DNA of 8,076 nt. Origin: Chitinispirillales bacterium. GTDB lineage: Bacteria > Fibrobacterota > Chitinivibrionia > Chitinivibrionales > Chitinispirillaceae. The notes beneath the pieces were generated by a model. It was not told the DNA's origin. It ran no database searches and saw only the letters and a list, made by a program, of their open reading frames with translations. Positions 1 to 6,947 of this stretch are shown one piece after another; the first letter of the stretch is position 1, and every line of letters begins with the position of its first letter. The stretch is from the NCBI GenBank assembly GCA_031254445.1, contig JAIRUL010000185.1:1-8076 (forward strand). The letters are read 5' to 3'. The translations under genes and the position numbers were made by a program.

Positions 1-98
1 TAGCCGCCACACGTTATGAAGCCGTAGGCTTCGTCTGAAAAAGATTTTTAAAAGAATTTGACTTTTATAGGCTTCGTCTGAAAAAGATTTTAAAGATT
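1..98 (-). repeat. Dispersed 3'-end element, copy A (double unit)
   Basis: This is a double-unit copy of a repeat found again at 6771-6855, 6936-7023 and 7045-7098. Reading rightward, it begins with TAGCCGCCACACGTTATG, then a small hairpin (GAAGCC at 18-23, loop GTA, GGCTTC at 27-32), then CGTCTGAAAAAG. A second, shorter unit follows, with GACTTTTATA and another TTCGTCTGAA (73-82). The core 10-mer lies at 30-39 and 73-82. Strand is given so that the AATCTTTTTCAGACG orientation is the forward one. The element runs up to the batA stop codon, whose TAA (101-99) adjoins its A/T-rich edge. The window starts inside or at the end of the element, so its outer limit is unknown. Function is unknown; a MITE/REP-like or transcript-end element is inferred. 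Confidence 0.85.
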
Positions 99-1103
99 TT
101 ACGGTATTCTCCTAAAAACCGTATTGTGTAAAACCATTTCCATAACCAATACTATAAACCCTATCCACAGCCACATATAAAAGTATTCCGAGTAGGAGAC
201 ATGGCTAATGGATTTGATTTCCGTCTTTTCCATTTTGTCAATCTCTTCGTAAATTTTCTTCAACGATTCCGAGTTTTGCGCCCTGAAGAACGCCCCGCCG
301 GTCGCCTTGGCTATATCGGCGAGTTCTTTTTCGTTTATGTCGGACTCCATCATCTGTATCCGCTGCGTCCGCCGCCCGGTATGCGGATCGACGGCTTCTA
401 CGGGGAACGGCACCTTGCCGTCCTTGCCTACGCCTATGGTGTATATTTTTAAGCCCAGCTCCCCTGCGGCCTTGGCGGCGGTTAGGGGCGGTATGTCGCC
501 GGCGTTGTTCGCGCCGTCGGTTAGCAGAATGATGACTTTGCTCTTCGCAGGCGAGTCTTTGAGCCTGTTGGCCGCCGTGGCGATTGCGGTTCCAATGGCC
601 GTTTGATTCGAGAAATCCGTATAGCCGGCGGCCTCTATCATCTGCACCAATACGCCGTAGTCGTTTGTAAGCGGGCAGCGTGTAAACGCGCGCGCGGCGA
701 AGAGCACTAACCCGATGCGGTCGTGCTCGCGCATTTGCACAAAGCTTTTGATTTCGCGCTTCGCCACGGCCAAGCGGTCATCCGGCTTAAAGTCTAGCGC
801 CTTCATGCTCTCCGATATGTCAAGTATAAGCATGATATCCACCCCCTCGGTAGTGACCTCGACCTCGGCGTGTTGCGTTTGCGGCCGCGCCAGCGCGATT
901 ACTAAAAAACAGAAACCTATGGCGCGCATAAGCGGCAAAATATGCCGTAGCCGCCGGTAGGGCGAGATAGGCAGCTTTTTAATAATTGACAGATCGGAGA
1001 ACCGAACCGTCGCCTTATGCTTCCGCTCCCGCCAAACGTAAAGCCATGCCATAGGCGCGATTAGTATCAAGAGATAAAAGAACTGAGGGTTCTTAAATGT
1101 CAT
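99..1103 (-). CDS. batA: BatA-like von Willebrand factor A domain membrane protein
   Basis: This is a full-length BatA-type protein of 334 residues. Residues about 8-24 and 57-72 are hydrophobic membrane segments, residues about 90-285 form a VWA domain, and a last membrane segment spans about 308-325. The metal-ion-dependent adhesion site looks intact: DISES with D95, S97 and S99, then T146 in CPLTND, and D196 in LLTDGANN. The end (TVFRRIP) matches the usual BatA C-terminus, so the gene is not truncated although a repeat element abuts the stop. In Bacteroidota and relatives, Bat proteins form a periplasm-facing inner-membrane complex linked to stress tolerance and cell-envelope functions; the exact role is not settled. 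The ATG at 1103 is preceded by a purine-rich GGAGCGGGGGGG ribosome binding site. It is the last gene of the operon. The batB gene that commonly follows is missing. Confidence 0.9.
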   Translation of the reverse strand: MTFKNPQFFYLLILIAPMAWLYVWRERKHKATVRFSDLSIIKKLPISPYRRLRHILPLMRAIGFCFLVIALARPQTQHAEVEVTTEGVDIMLILDISESMKALDFKPDDRLAVAKREIKSFVQMREHDRIGLVLFAARAFTRCPLTNDYGVLVQMIEAAGYTDFSNQTAIGTAIATAANRLKDSPAKSKVIILLTDGANNAGDIPPLTAAKAAGELGLKIYTIGVGKDGKVPFPVEAVDPHTGRRTQRIQMMESDINEKELADIAKATGGAFFRAQNSESLKKIYEEIDKMEKTEIKSISHVSYSEYFYMWLWIGFIVLVMEMVLHNTVFRRIP

Positions 1104-1134
1104 AGCCCCCCCGCTCCATCAACCGCGCGCCAAT

Positions 1135-1169
1135 CGCTGAACGCTGCGCGCTGAACGCTGAACGCTGTG
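1135..1169. repeat. Heptamer tandem array between the BatD-like gene and batA
   Basis: Five consecutive 7-base units of the form CGCTGNN fill the spacer: CGCTGAA, CGCTGCG, CGCTGAA, CGCTGAA, CGCTGTG, followed by a decayed CGCAGCC. The array starts 8 bases after the stop of the BatD-like gene and ends 31 bases before the batA start, so it is untranslated leader within the operon transcript. A 7-base period is out of step with codons, which is harmless here. Copy-number change would alter the spacing between the two genes. Confidence 0.8.
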
Positions 1170-1176
1170 CGCAGCC

Positions 1177-2256
1177 TCATTCCACCGCCCCCATCCTCTC
1201 GGTTTTCTGCTCGTAGGGAAGCGTGGGCTCCGGCTTCGTCGCCTCTAAGAACATTATCACGTCCCTCATGAATTTGTCTATGGCCTGCCTGTCCGGCTTC
1301 CACTTCGCGAACTTGACCTGGTCGCTGCTGCGCAGGAAGCGCTCGGCGCAGGCGCGCATCTCGCGGCTTATGCCGGAGAACTCAAACCACGAAACTATCT
1401 CCCCGGTCGTCAGCTCCGGCGCTATGGTGTCGTAGCGGCGGCCTATGTAGCGCTTGAAGATGTCCGAGAGCTCAAAGGCGTACTCGCGGACGGCGCCGCG
1501 GTCTAAGTATTTTTTCTGCTGAAGCGCCGCTATAGACTCTATGGCCTCCTCGTAGGGCGGCTTCAGCTGGACTGTCGGCATCGTTATCGTTACCCGCTTC
1601 CTCGCATATTTTTCTATAAGGAAATAGGCGGCAATGGCCGCGGCGGCAATCAGGAGGAGCCACAGCGAGCGGATATCCGCCTTGCCGGTCTTCTGCTGGG
1701 CTTTGAGATCTTTAATCGCGAACCCGCTGTCGGGGGCGTTTTCCGGGAGCACGGAGACAATCTCTATGGGGATTTGCGGGGTCGCCAGCGTATCGTAGAG
1801 CGTACCGCCGCCCGCGCCGCCGACCAAGCCGACCAAGAAAGGTATAGGCGGTATGGTGCAGTTCTGCGGCTTGTAGGCCGCTATGCCGTACCGGTAAAGG
1901 GCGCTGTCGCCCTCCTTGCCCGCCGCCGGCGCAGAGTCGCCGCTCCAATAAAGCACGGTAAAGTCGCCGAACCCCTTTTCCGTTTCGGGGGGGACGATTT
2001 TCGCGCCCTTAGGGATTTTGAGGGCGATATTTAAAAGTATGGCGTCACCCACAGTCGCGCTGTTGGGGGAAACATGCGCGGTGATTGCAGGCAACGCCAT
2101 AGAATGTTCCGAGCCCGGCGGCGCCGGCTCAGCCTGCGCGCTTGCCGTATCGCCGGAAAAAGCAAAGCAGCGAACGGCCGCCGCTGACAATAAAAATAAT
2201 ACAATGGCGGCAGCGTTGTCAATATTTTTAAAAATACTTCTATACATCACATCCAT
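1177..2256 (-). CDS. BatD/DUF4381-like membrane protein of the Bat operon
   Basis: The 359-residue product has a basic N-terminus and a hydrophobic stretch (about 14-34) that reads as a signal peptide or anchor. A Pro/Ala-rich linker leads to an extracytoplasmic beta-rich region (about 56-170: AHVSPNSATVGD, then IPPETEKGF-like text). One strong membrane helix follows at about 197-215, then a cytoplasmic helical domain (about 233-340) with PPYEEAIESIAAL, KRYIGRRYDTIAPELTTGEI and SSDQVKFAKWKPD. That organisation and those motifs are typical of the BatD/DUF4381-type proteins encoded next to BatA. It is probably a partner of the BatA complex, but the biochemical role is unknown. The start at 2256 overlaps the end of the upstream gene by 10 bases. 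An alternative ATG at 2247 would make a TGATG stop-start overlap; either implies translational coupling. Family placement is from sequence memory, without a profile search. Confidence 0.72.
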   Translation of the reverse strand: MDVMYRSIFKNIDNAAAIVLFLLSAAAVRCFAFSGDTASAQAEPAPPGSEHSMALPAITAHVSPNSATVGDAILLNIALKIPKGAKIVPPETEKGFGDFTVLYWSGDSAPAAGKEGDSALYRYGIAAYKPQNCTIPPIPFLVGLVGGAGGGTLYDTLATPQIPIEIVSVLPENAPDSGFAIKDLKAQQKTGKADIRSLWLLLIAAAAIAAYFLIEKYARKRVTITMPTVQLKPPYEEAIESIAALQQKKYLDRGAVREYAFELSDIFKRYIGRRYDTIAPELTTGEIVSWFEFSGISREMRACAERFLRSSDQVKFAKWKPDRQAIDKFMRDVIMFLEATKPEPTLPYEQKTERMGAVE

Positions 2257-2969
2257 CCCAATCTCGCATTGGCTAAGGCAGCCCCCGCGGCCACGAAGAT
2301 CGACGGGAGCAGGTTCACGACGTTTATTTTTTTTATGTTCAGCACGCCGAGCCCGATTCCGGCGATCAGTATGCCGCCCACCGCGCTTGCCTCCGTTACC
2401 GCGATGTCCAACTCCGCGCCGCTTAGAAACGACGTTATGAGCTTGGCCGACAGCGCGATCGCCCCTTGGTAGACGAAGAGCGCCGCCGCGGAGAAGATGA
2501 CCCCGAACCCGAGCGCGGTAGTTAGGAGCATCGCCGAGATGCCGTCTAAGAGCGCTTTCGTGTATAGGATTGTGTGGTCGCCCCGCAGCCCGCTGTCTAT
2601 CGCCCCGAGCACAGCCATCGCCCCCACGCAGAAGAGCAGGGTGGCGGTGACGAACCCCTCGGCGACGGAGCCGCCCTTGCCGCCCCCCGCCCCTTTCACC
2701 GCCGCCTCGAGGCGCTTCCCGAGCCCGTCGAGCCGCGCGTCCAGCCTAAGCGCCTCGCCGGCGGCCCCGCCTAAAACGAGGCTAACGATGACGAAGATAA
2801 AGTTCCCCGTCTTTAGCCCCATGGACACCCCCAAGAAGAGGATCGCCAGCCCCAGCCCCTGCATGATAATGTCCCGCGCCCTATCCGGCATCCGCGGCAG
2901 CGCTAGCCCCGCGAGCGCGCCGGCGGCCACGGCGGCGGCGTTGACGGTCGTTCCCCACAATGCGGCCAT
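2247..2969 (-). CDS. DUF554 family integral membrane protein
   Basis: This is a very hydrophobic 240-residue protein with about six to seven membrane segments (roughly 8-24, 35-52, 56-72, 105-124, 145-166, 195-210, 216-234). DUF554 (YqgA/YdfK-like) hallmarks are present: the N-terminal GTTVNAAAVAAG, the central FVTATLLFCVGAMAVLG followed by AIDSGLRGDHTILYTKALLDG-type text (about 106-143), and the late GGILIAGIGL plus IKKINVVNLLP (about 198-222). Length matches the family. The family is widespread but of uncertain function, often described as a possible transporter or channel. It is first in the minus-strand operon. The ATG at 2969 has only a weak upstream GGGA, and its last codons overlap the BatD-like gene by 10 bases. 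DUF554 is not a usual Bat-operon partner, so co-transcription may be incidental. Confidence 0.88.
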   Translation of the reverse strand: MAALWGTTVNAAAVAAGALAGLALPRMPDRARDIIMQGLGLAILFLGVSMGLKTGNFIFVIVSLVLGGAAGEALRLDARLDGLGKRLEAAVKGAGGGKGGSVAEGFVTATLLFCVGAMAVLGAIDSGLRGDHTILYTKALLDGISAMLLTTALGFGVIFSAAALFVYQGAIALSAKLITSFLSGAELDIAVTEASAVGGILIAGIGLGVLNIKKINVVNLLPSIFVAAGAALANARLGWM

Positions 2970-3169
2970 TTTTTGCGTTTTTCCCGTTGTTGACGTTAGC
3001 TCCCCGCGCCCCCCCGCGGCGGTCTTTTAGAAAATAATATTTGGCGGCGGCAATGCCATAATTTTGGCGACCCAACCGCAATAAAATAATCTATTTTACA
3101 TTAAGCTTGCGCGGCGGGGCATTGTATATTTTAGTATTAGCGCCAAAGCGCAAACGATAAGGAGATTCT
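2970..3169. promoter_or_regulatory. Divergent intergenic region, presumed promoters for both operons
   Basis: These 200 bases separate the minus-strand DUF554-Bat operon from plus-strand rfbA, so both promoters should lie here. The stretch from about 3027 to 3140 is much richer in A/T than the genes on either side. A TATATT at 3125-3130 is a candidate -10 box for rfbA, with no convincing -35 box at standard distance. AATAATATTT around 3032-3041 could serve the minus strand. No operator-like palindrome or riboswitch fold was recognised. Confidence 0.4.
3159..3164 (+). promoter_or_regulatory. Ribosome binding site deciding the GTG start of rfbA
   Basis: AAGGAG sits 5 bases before a GTG codon at 3170. 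The encoded [10 protein letters not shown] matches the conserved start of RmlA proteins and there is no ATG nearby in frame, so this Shine-Dalgarno sequence fixes the GTG as start. Confidence 0.8.
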
Positions 3170-4042
3170 GTGCACAAAGGAATAATACTCGCGGGCGGCT
3201 CCGGGACGCGCCTTTACCCTATGACCGTCGCGGTCTCGAAGCAGCTCATGCCGGTCTACGACAAGCCGATGGTGTACTACCCGCTCTCGACGCTGATGCT
3301 CGCGGGGATAACGGAGATACTCGTGATCACGGCGCCCGGGGACGGCGCTTCGTTTAGGAAGCTCCTCGGCGACGGGACGCAATGGGGCGTCCGCCTCTCT
3401 TACGCGCCGCAGCCGCGCCCCGAGGGTTTGGCGCAGGCGTTCATAATAGGCGAAGAGTTTGTCGGCGGCGACCCCGCCGCGCTCATCCTCGGCGACAACA
3501 TTTTTTGGGGGCACGGGCTCGTAGAGTGCCTGCAAAAAGCGGTTGACCGCCCCGATGCCGCCACGATTTTCGCTTACCGCGTAAACGACCCGCAGCGCTA
3601 CGGGATAGTGGAAGTTGACAAAACCGGAGCCGCCGTATCAATAGAAGAGAAGCCGTCCGAGCCGAAATCGAGGTTGGCCGTGACTGGCCTTTATTTTTAT
3701 AATTCCGAAGCCTGCAAGCTGGCGCGTACGCTAAAACCCTCCCATAGGAACGAGCTGGAGATAACCGACCTAAACCGCCTATACTTAGAGCAAGGGTTGC
3801 TGCAAGTGATAGACCTAGGCCGCGGCATAGCCTGGCTCGACACAGGAACGCACGAGTCGATGCTGCAAGCGTCTCTATTTGTAGAAACAATCCAATCCCG
3901 CCAGGGCCTAAAAGTATCATGCCCGGAAGAGATAGCGTTCAGGAGGGGGCTGATTGGCGCGGGGCAATTAAAGAAGCTGGCGGAGCCTATGCGGAAGAAT
4001 GCCTATGGGCAGTACTTGTTAGATATTGCCGGGGGGCAATGA
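3170..4042 (+). CDS. rfbA: Glucose-1-phosphate thymidylyltransferase RfbA/RmlA
   Basis: This enzyme catalyses the first step of dTDP-L-rhamnose synthesis: glucose-1-phosphate plus dTTP gives dTDP-glucose plus diphosphate, in the cytoplasm. The 290-residue length is normal for the family. Visible motifs are the nucleotide-binding [11 protein letters not shown] (9-19), [18 protein letters not shown] (23-40) including K24, PEGLAQAF (84-91), LGDNIF (107-112) with the Mg-binding D109, EEKP (159-162) with K161, and [11 protein letters not shown] (221-231) with D224. All key residues are present, so the enzyme should be active. Start is GTG with a strong AAGGAG 5 bases upstream. It overlaps or nearly overlaps rfbC and is clearly co-transcribed with it. 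The pathway partners rfbB and rfbD are not in the window. Confidence 0.96.
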   Translation: MHKGIILAGGSGTRLYPMTVAVSKQLMPVYDKPMVYYPLSTLMLAGITEILVITAPGDGASFRKLLGDGTQWGVRLSYAPQPRPEGLAQAFIIGEEFVGGDPAALILGDNIFWGHGLVECLQKAVDRPDAATIFAYRVNDPQRYGIVEVDKTGAAVSIEEKPSEPKSRLAVTGLYFYNSEACKLARTLKPSHRNELEITDLNRLYLEQGLLQVIDLGRGIAWLDTGTHESMLQASLFVETIQSRQGLKVSCPEEIAFRRGLIGAGQLKKLAEPMRKNAYGQYLLDIAGGQ

Positions 4043-4044
4043 TC

Positions 4045-4584
4045 ATGGAATTCATCCCCACGGATCTCCCCGGGCTAACAATCATTAAGCCCAAAGTCCG
4101 CTCCGACCCGCGCGGCTTCTTTTTGGAAAGCTACTCCGCGGCCGCTTTCAGCTCCGCCGGCATAGACGCAGTCTTTGTCCAAGACAACCATTCGCGCTCG
4201 CTCCAGCGCGGCGTTCTGCGCGGCCTGCACTTCCAAACCGCGCCCTTCGAGCAGAGCAAGCTCGTGCGCGTAATCCGCGGCGCGGTCTTCGACGTCGCGG
4301 TGGATTTGCGGCGCGGTTCCCCGACGTATAGGCAGTGGCGCGGGTTCGAGTTAAGCGAAAGCAACTTCGACATGCTCTTTATCCCGCGCGGCTTCGCGCA
4401 CGGTTTTTGCACGCTAGCGGAGGGGACGGAGATCGTCTATAAGGTTGACAGCCCGTATTCGCCGGCCCACGACGCGGGGGTTATTTGGAACGACGCGGAT
4501 TTGGCGATAGGGTGGCCGCTCTCCGGCGATCCGGTGTTGTCGGATAAGGACAGGGGGCTTCCGGCGCTGGCTTCTGTTTTTTGA
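4045..4584 (+). CDS. rfbC: dTDP-4-dehydrorhamnose 3,5-epimerase RfbC/RmlC
   Basis: This enzyme epimerises C3 and C5 of dTDP-4-keto-6-deoxyglucose, the third step of dTDP-L-rhamnose synthesis. The 179-residue cupin has the family signature throughout: PGLTIIKPKV (9-18), DPRGFFLESY (21-30), QDNHSRS (46-52), GVLRGLHFQ (56-64) with catalytic H62, K72 in the substrate pocket, FIPRGFAHGF (112-121), IVYKVD (130-135) with catalytic Y132, and LSDKDRGLP (165-173) with D169. An ATG at 4045 is preferred because MEFIPTDLPGL matches known starts and a GGGGGG tract lies 8 bases upstream. An ATG at 4039 would give an ATGA overlap with the rfbA stop and two extra residues. The same frame is open further upstream into rfbA, but that part is not homologous. 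Confidence 0.95.
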   Translation: MEFIPTDLPGLTIIKPKVRSDPRGFFLESYSAAAFSSAGIDAVFVQDNHSRSLQRGVLRGLHFQTAPFEQSKLVRVIRGAVFDVAVDLRRGSPTYRQWRGFELSESNFDMLFIPRGFAHGFCTLAEGTEIVYKVDSPYSPAHDAGVIWNDADLAIGWPLSGDPVLSDKDRGLPALASVF

Positions 4585-4675
4585 AATTGAATTTTCCATG
4601 CGGGGGCCGACGCATATATTATATTATTATATTCGAGTTCTCCCGTCATAAAAACATTGCCGAAGAGGGCGTCTC
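4585..4675 (+). promoter_or_regulatory. AT-rich spacer with candidate promoter for the S8 protease
   Basis: The 91 bases between rfbC and the protease include an A/T-only run at 4614-4633 with several overlapping -10-like hexamers (TATATT at 4615, 4620 and 4628). This contrasts with the GC-rich genes on both sides and suggests the protease has its own promoter. No good -35 box at 16-18 bases was found, so the exact site is open. The protease leader carries GAAGAGGG (4662-4669), 6 bases before its TTG start. Confidence 0.35.
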
Positions 4676-6679
4676 TTGAAAAACAGATTTTTTGGGTTCA
4701 ATGCCTTGTATAAGGTTTCGCGCCTTAGCGCATGGGCGTTTTTTTTCGGCGCGGCGGCGCTTCTCTTTCCGGCGCGGCCTGCGGCCGACGGGTTGAGCAA
4801 GGGCTTGCGGGCTATGGCCGATAGGGATACGGTTTGCAATGTTTGGGTGTTTTTTAGCGGCAAGGAGCGCGGCGCGGCCGAGAAAGTCTCCGAGCGGGCG
4901 GCGCTAAGGCGGCGGAGGGCTGATTTCGCTGACGGGGAGAGCGGGCGCCCTATCAGCCAAGGCTATGTGCGCGAGATAGAGCGGCGCGGCGGCAAGCTCC
5001 GCGCGCTCTTCCCGTGGGGGAACGCGGCGAGTTTCTCCGTCCACGCGTCGCGCCTAGACGCGATTTCATCGCTGCCGTTTGTCAAGTCCGTCGCGCCCGT
5101 CGCCGTTTACGTTAGAAACAAAACGGGTAATTTGCCCAGCCCGCATAGCCTTGCCAAATCGTCCGCCTTTAAATCGGACAGCAGCGGGTACGGATGGCAC
5201 ACGGAGATGGTCGGCGTCCCGCTTGCCCACGATTACATCAAGTCCAAAAAGCTCGGCGCCCCCGGGAACGGCGTGTTAATGGCGTTTTTTGACAGCGGGT
5301 TCCGGCTCGACCATGTCGCCTACGCGCGCGTCAGGGACAGCGGCCAGGTGAAAGCGTCGCGCGATTTTGTTGACGGCGGCGCCGCGGTTTTCGATCCGGA
5401 TACGACGTTAAGCAGCATCCGCAGCCCCTATGATAGGCACGGGGCGCAGACCTTGGCCTTTGCCGCGGCGTACCATCCCGGCGTATATCTCGGGACGGCG
5501 TGGGGGGCGAAATTCGCGCTTGCCCGCACGGAGGACAACGCGGTTGAGTCTAGGGTGGAGGAGGACAACTGGGCCGCCGCGGTGGTGTGGGCGGATAGCT
5601 TAGGGGCGGATATCATATCCAGCTCTCTTGGCTATAGGGACGGTTTTACGGATTCTACGGAAAACTACACGTATCCCGACATGGACGGCGCGACGACAGT
5701 TATTTCAATTGCCGCCGCCGGCGCGGTCAAGCGCGGGATGGTGGTGGTCAACTCGGCCGGCAACGAGGGCGTCGGGACAACGCTTGGAACCATCACGGCG
5801 CCGGCCGACGTTGACGGCGTCGTGGCGGTCGGCGCCGTGGACCAAAACCGAATGCTCGCGGGCTTCAGCGGCGCCGGCCCGACCTACGACGGCCGCATGA
5901 AGCCGGATGTCGCGGCGCCCGGCGCTTGGGCGCCGACGGTGGAGCCTTCCGACAGCGCCGCCTACACTGTCGGGAGCGGAACCTCTTTCGCCGCGCCGAT
6001 AGTCTCCGCCATAACGGCGCTCATTTTGCAGGCCAACCCCGGCATAAGCGAGGAGGAGGTTAGGGCGCGGCTCTACGCGTCGTGCGGCTTCGCGTATGGG
6101 CAGACGCTAGCCGACAACAGGTTCGGCCGCGGCATCCCCAACGCCGCTTTAGCCGTAATGGGCCGGGACGAGATATTCCTCAAGGTAACCGATACTGCGG
6201 GGAGGGCGCTCCCAGGGGCGGTAATAACCGCCGGGGCCGACGCTTACACAGCCGACGAATTCGGCGGCGTTATCATCAAAGCGCAAATGCCGTCGCTGCC
6301 GGCGGAGCTAAAAGTATCCTACAGAGGCAGCAGGGCGTTAAATACCGTAACGGTCGGCGCGCTGCCGTTCGCAAGCGTTGTCGAGCTGGGGGCGGCGAGG
6401 GACGAGGGCCTTCGCGTGTCGCCGAACATCACAAAGAAACACGGCGTGATCAGGGCGAGGTACCTCTTTGCGGGCGCGGACGCATCCGCCCCCGCCGTCG
6501 CCACCGTCCGCACGCTTACAGGGAAAAAAGTTTGGGGCCAAAAGCTGAAAGTGCGCCCCGACGGCAGCGCGGAGTTCGTATGGGACTGCAAAACAAGGCG
6601 CGTTGCCGCAGGGGTGTATGTGGTGATGGTGAAGCAGGGGTACAATGTTGTAAGCGAGAAAGTAGTTATATCTAATTGA
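4676..6679 (+). CDS. Secreted subtilisin-like (S8) serine protease with C-terminal sorting-type domain
   Basis: This is a 667-residue preproprotease. A signal peptide occupies about residues 1-36 (basic start, hydrophobic AWAFFFGAAALLF). The region about 50-145 looks like an inhibitor-type propeptide. The peptidase domain (about 170-495) has a complete triad: D206 in FFDSG, H255 in DRHGAQ and S437 in GTSFAAP, plus oxyanion N363 in SAGNEG. NWAAAVVWADSLGADIISSS (298-317) and APADVDGVVAVGAV are typical of the Bacteroidota-like S8 group. Residues about 498-560 resemble a carboxypeptidase-regulatory-like beta domain. The tail (about 605-667: TLTGKKVW, AGVYVVMVKQG, EKVVISN) resembles a type IX secretion type-A sorting domain, so export to the cell surface or medium is inferred. 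Start is TTG, chosen because it gives the signal peptide and follows GAAGAGGG. A variant detail is HGAQTLAF where subtilisins have HGTHVAG. It is probably monocistronic. Confidence 0.92.
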   Translation: MKNRFFGFNALYKVSRLSAWAFFFGAAALLFPARPAADGLSKGLRAMADRDTVCNVWVFFSGKERGAAEKVSERAALRRRRADFADGESGRPISQGYVREIERRGGKLRALFPWGNAASFSVHASRLDAISSLPFVKSVAPVAVYVRNKTGNLPSPHSLAKSSAFKSDSSGYGWHTEMVGVPLAHDYIKSKKLGAPGNGVLMAFFDSGFRLDHVAYARVRDSGQVKASRDFVDGGAAVFDPDTTLSSIRSPYDRHGAQTLAFAAAYHPGVYLGTAWGAKFALARTEDNAVESRVEEDNWAAAVVWADSLGADIISSSLGYRDGFTDSTENYTYPDMDGATTVISIAAAGAVKRGMVVVNSAGNEGVGTTLGTITAPADVDGVVAVGAVDQNRMLAGFSGAGPTYDGRMKPDVAAPGAWAPTVEPSDSAAYTVGSGTSFAAPIVSAITALILQANPGISEEEVRARLYASCGFAYGQTLADNRFGRGIPNAALAVMGRDEIFLKVTDTAGRALPGAVITAGADAYTADEFGGVIIKAQMPSLPAELKVSYRGSRALNTVTVGALPFASVVELGAARDEGLRVSPNITKKHGVIRARYLFAGADASAPAVATVRTLTGKKVWGQKLKVRPDGSAEFVWDCKTRRVAAGVYVVMVKQGYNVVSEKVVISN

Positions 6680-6722
6680 CAGTTTAAAATTAATGGTTTT
6701 AATAATCAAAGTCAGTAAAGTC

Positions 6723-6780
6723 AATCTTTTCAATCTTTTAAAATCAAAATCTTTTAAAATCAAAATCTTTTAAATCTTTT
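6723..6780 (+). repeat. AATCTTTT tandem array leading into copy D
   Basis: The octamer AATCTTTT occurs at 6723, 6732, 6748, 6764 and 6773, with the middle copies embedded in a near-perfect 16-base unit CAAAATCTTTTAAAAT. The last copy runs directly into the TCAGACGAAGCC core of the dispersed element. The array looks like local expansion of the A/T-rich edge of the element, since each element unit itself begins with AATCTTTTTC. Confidence 0.75.
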
Positions 6781-6855
6781 TCAGACGAAGCCTATAAAAG
6801 CCAAATTCTTTTAAATCTTTTTCAGACGAAGCCTACGGCTTCATATGGTGTGGCG
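6771..6855 (+). repeat. Dispersed 3'-end element, copy D (double unit, follows the protease)
   Basis: Reading rightward, the first unit has TTCAGACGAA at 6780-6789 followed by GCCTATAAAAG. The second unit has TTCAGACGAA at 6821-6830, running into the hairpin GAAGCC (6828-6833), loop TAC, GGCTTC (6837-6842), then CATATGGTGTGGCG. It has the same two-unit layout as copies A and B but in the opposite absolute orientation. Its last part (ATATGGTGTGGCG) has diverged from the ATAACGTGTGGCGGC form of the other copies. Confidence 0.85.
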
Positions 6856-6869
6856 CAGAGCCGCCACAC
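6848..6869. repeat. Stem-loop with GTGTGGCG arms
   Basis: An exact 8-base inverted repeat, GTGTGGCG (6848-6855) and CGCCACAC (6862-6869), encloses a 6-base loop, CAGAGC. The same arm sequence forms the longer hairpin at 6924-6947. No T-run follows, so a standard intrinsic terminator is unlikely. Confidence 0.7.
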
Positions 6870-6923
6870 AACGTCAACATCAACGTCAAAACACCGTACC
6901 CCGCCGCCTTTGACGTTGACTGT

Positions 6924-6947
6924 GTGTGGCGGCTTTAGCCGCCACAC
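6924..6947. repeat. Perfect 11-bp stem-loop at the outer end of copy B
   Basis: GTGTGGCGGCT (6924-6934) and AGCCGCCACAC (6937-6947) are exact inverted repeats separated by TT. The right arm is the conserved outer end of the dispersed element (also at 1-12 and 7046-7056), while the left arm is present only here. Copy B is therefore the only copy in view with the full hairpin; for copy A the left arm would lie outside the window. Confidence 0.8.

Noticed and set aside
201..1303. Plus-strand open frames across batA and its upstream gene, and the 67-codon minus frame at 1100-1303
   Set aside because: These are out-of-frame shadows of GC-rich genes, with Arg/Pro/Ser-rich low-complexity translations and no family resemblance.
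3919..4044. N-terminal extension of rfbC into rfbA
   Set aside because: The extra 42 residues are the rfbA sequence read in another frame. The conserved RmlC start is the MEFIPTDLPGL segment.
4598..4615. Possible rho-independent terminator after rfbC (ATGCG and CGCAT with an 8-base loop)
   Set aside because: The stem is only 5 bp, and it is followed by mixed A/T sequence instead of a T-run. It is too weak to call.
4676..4678. A downstream ATG as the protease start in place of TTG
   Set aside because: The next in-frame ATG is at codon 47, which would remove the signal peptide. The TTG start has an upstream purine-rich site and restores a normal leader.
6338..6763. Minus-strand 141-codon frame overlapping the protease end and the repeat array
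   Set aside because: It lies antisense to a well-conserved coding region, its N-terminal part comes from AT-rich repeats, and it has no ribosome binding site or recognisable domain.
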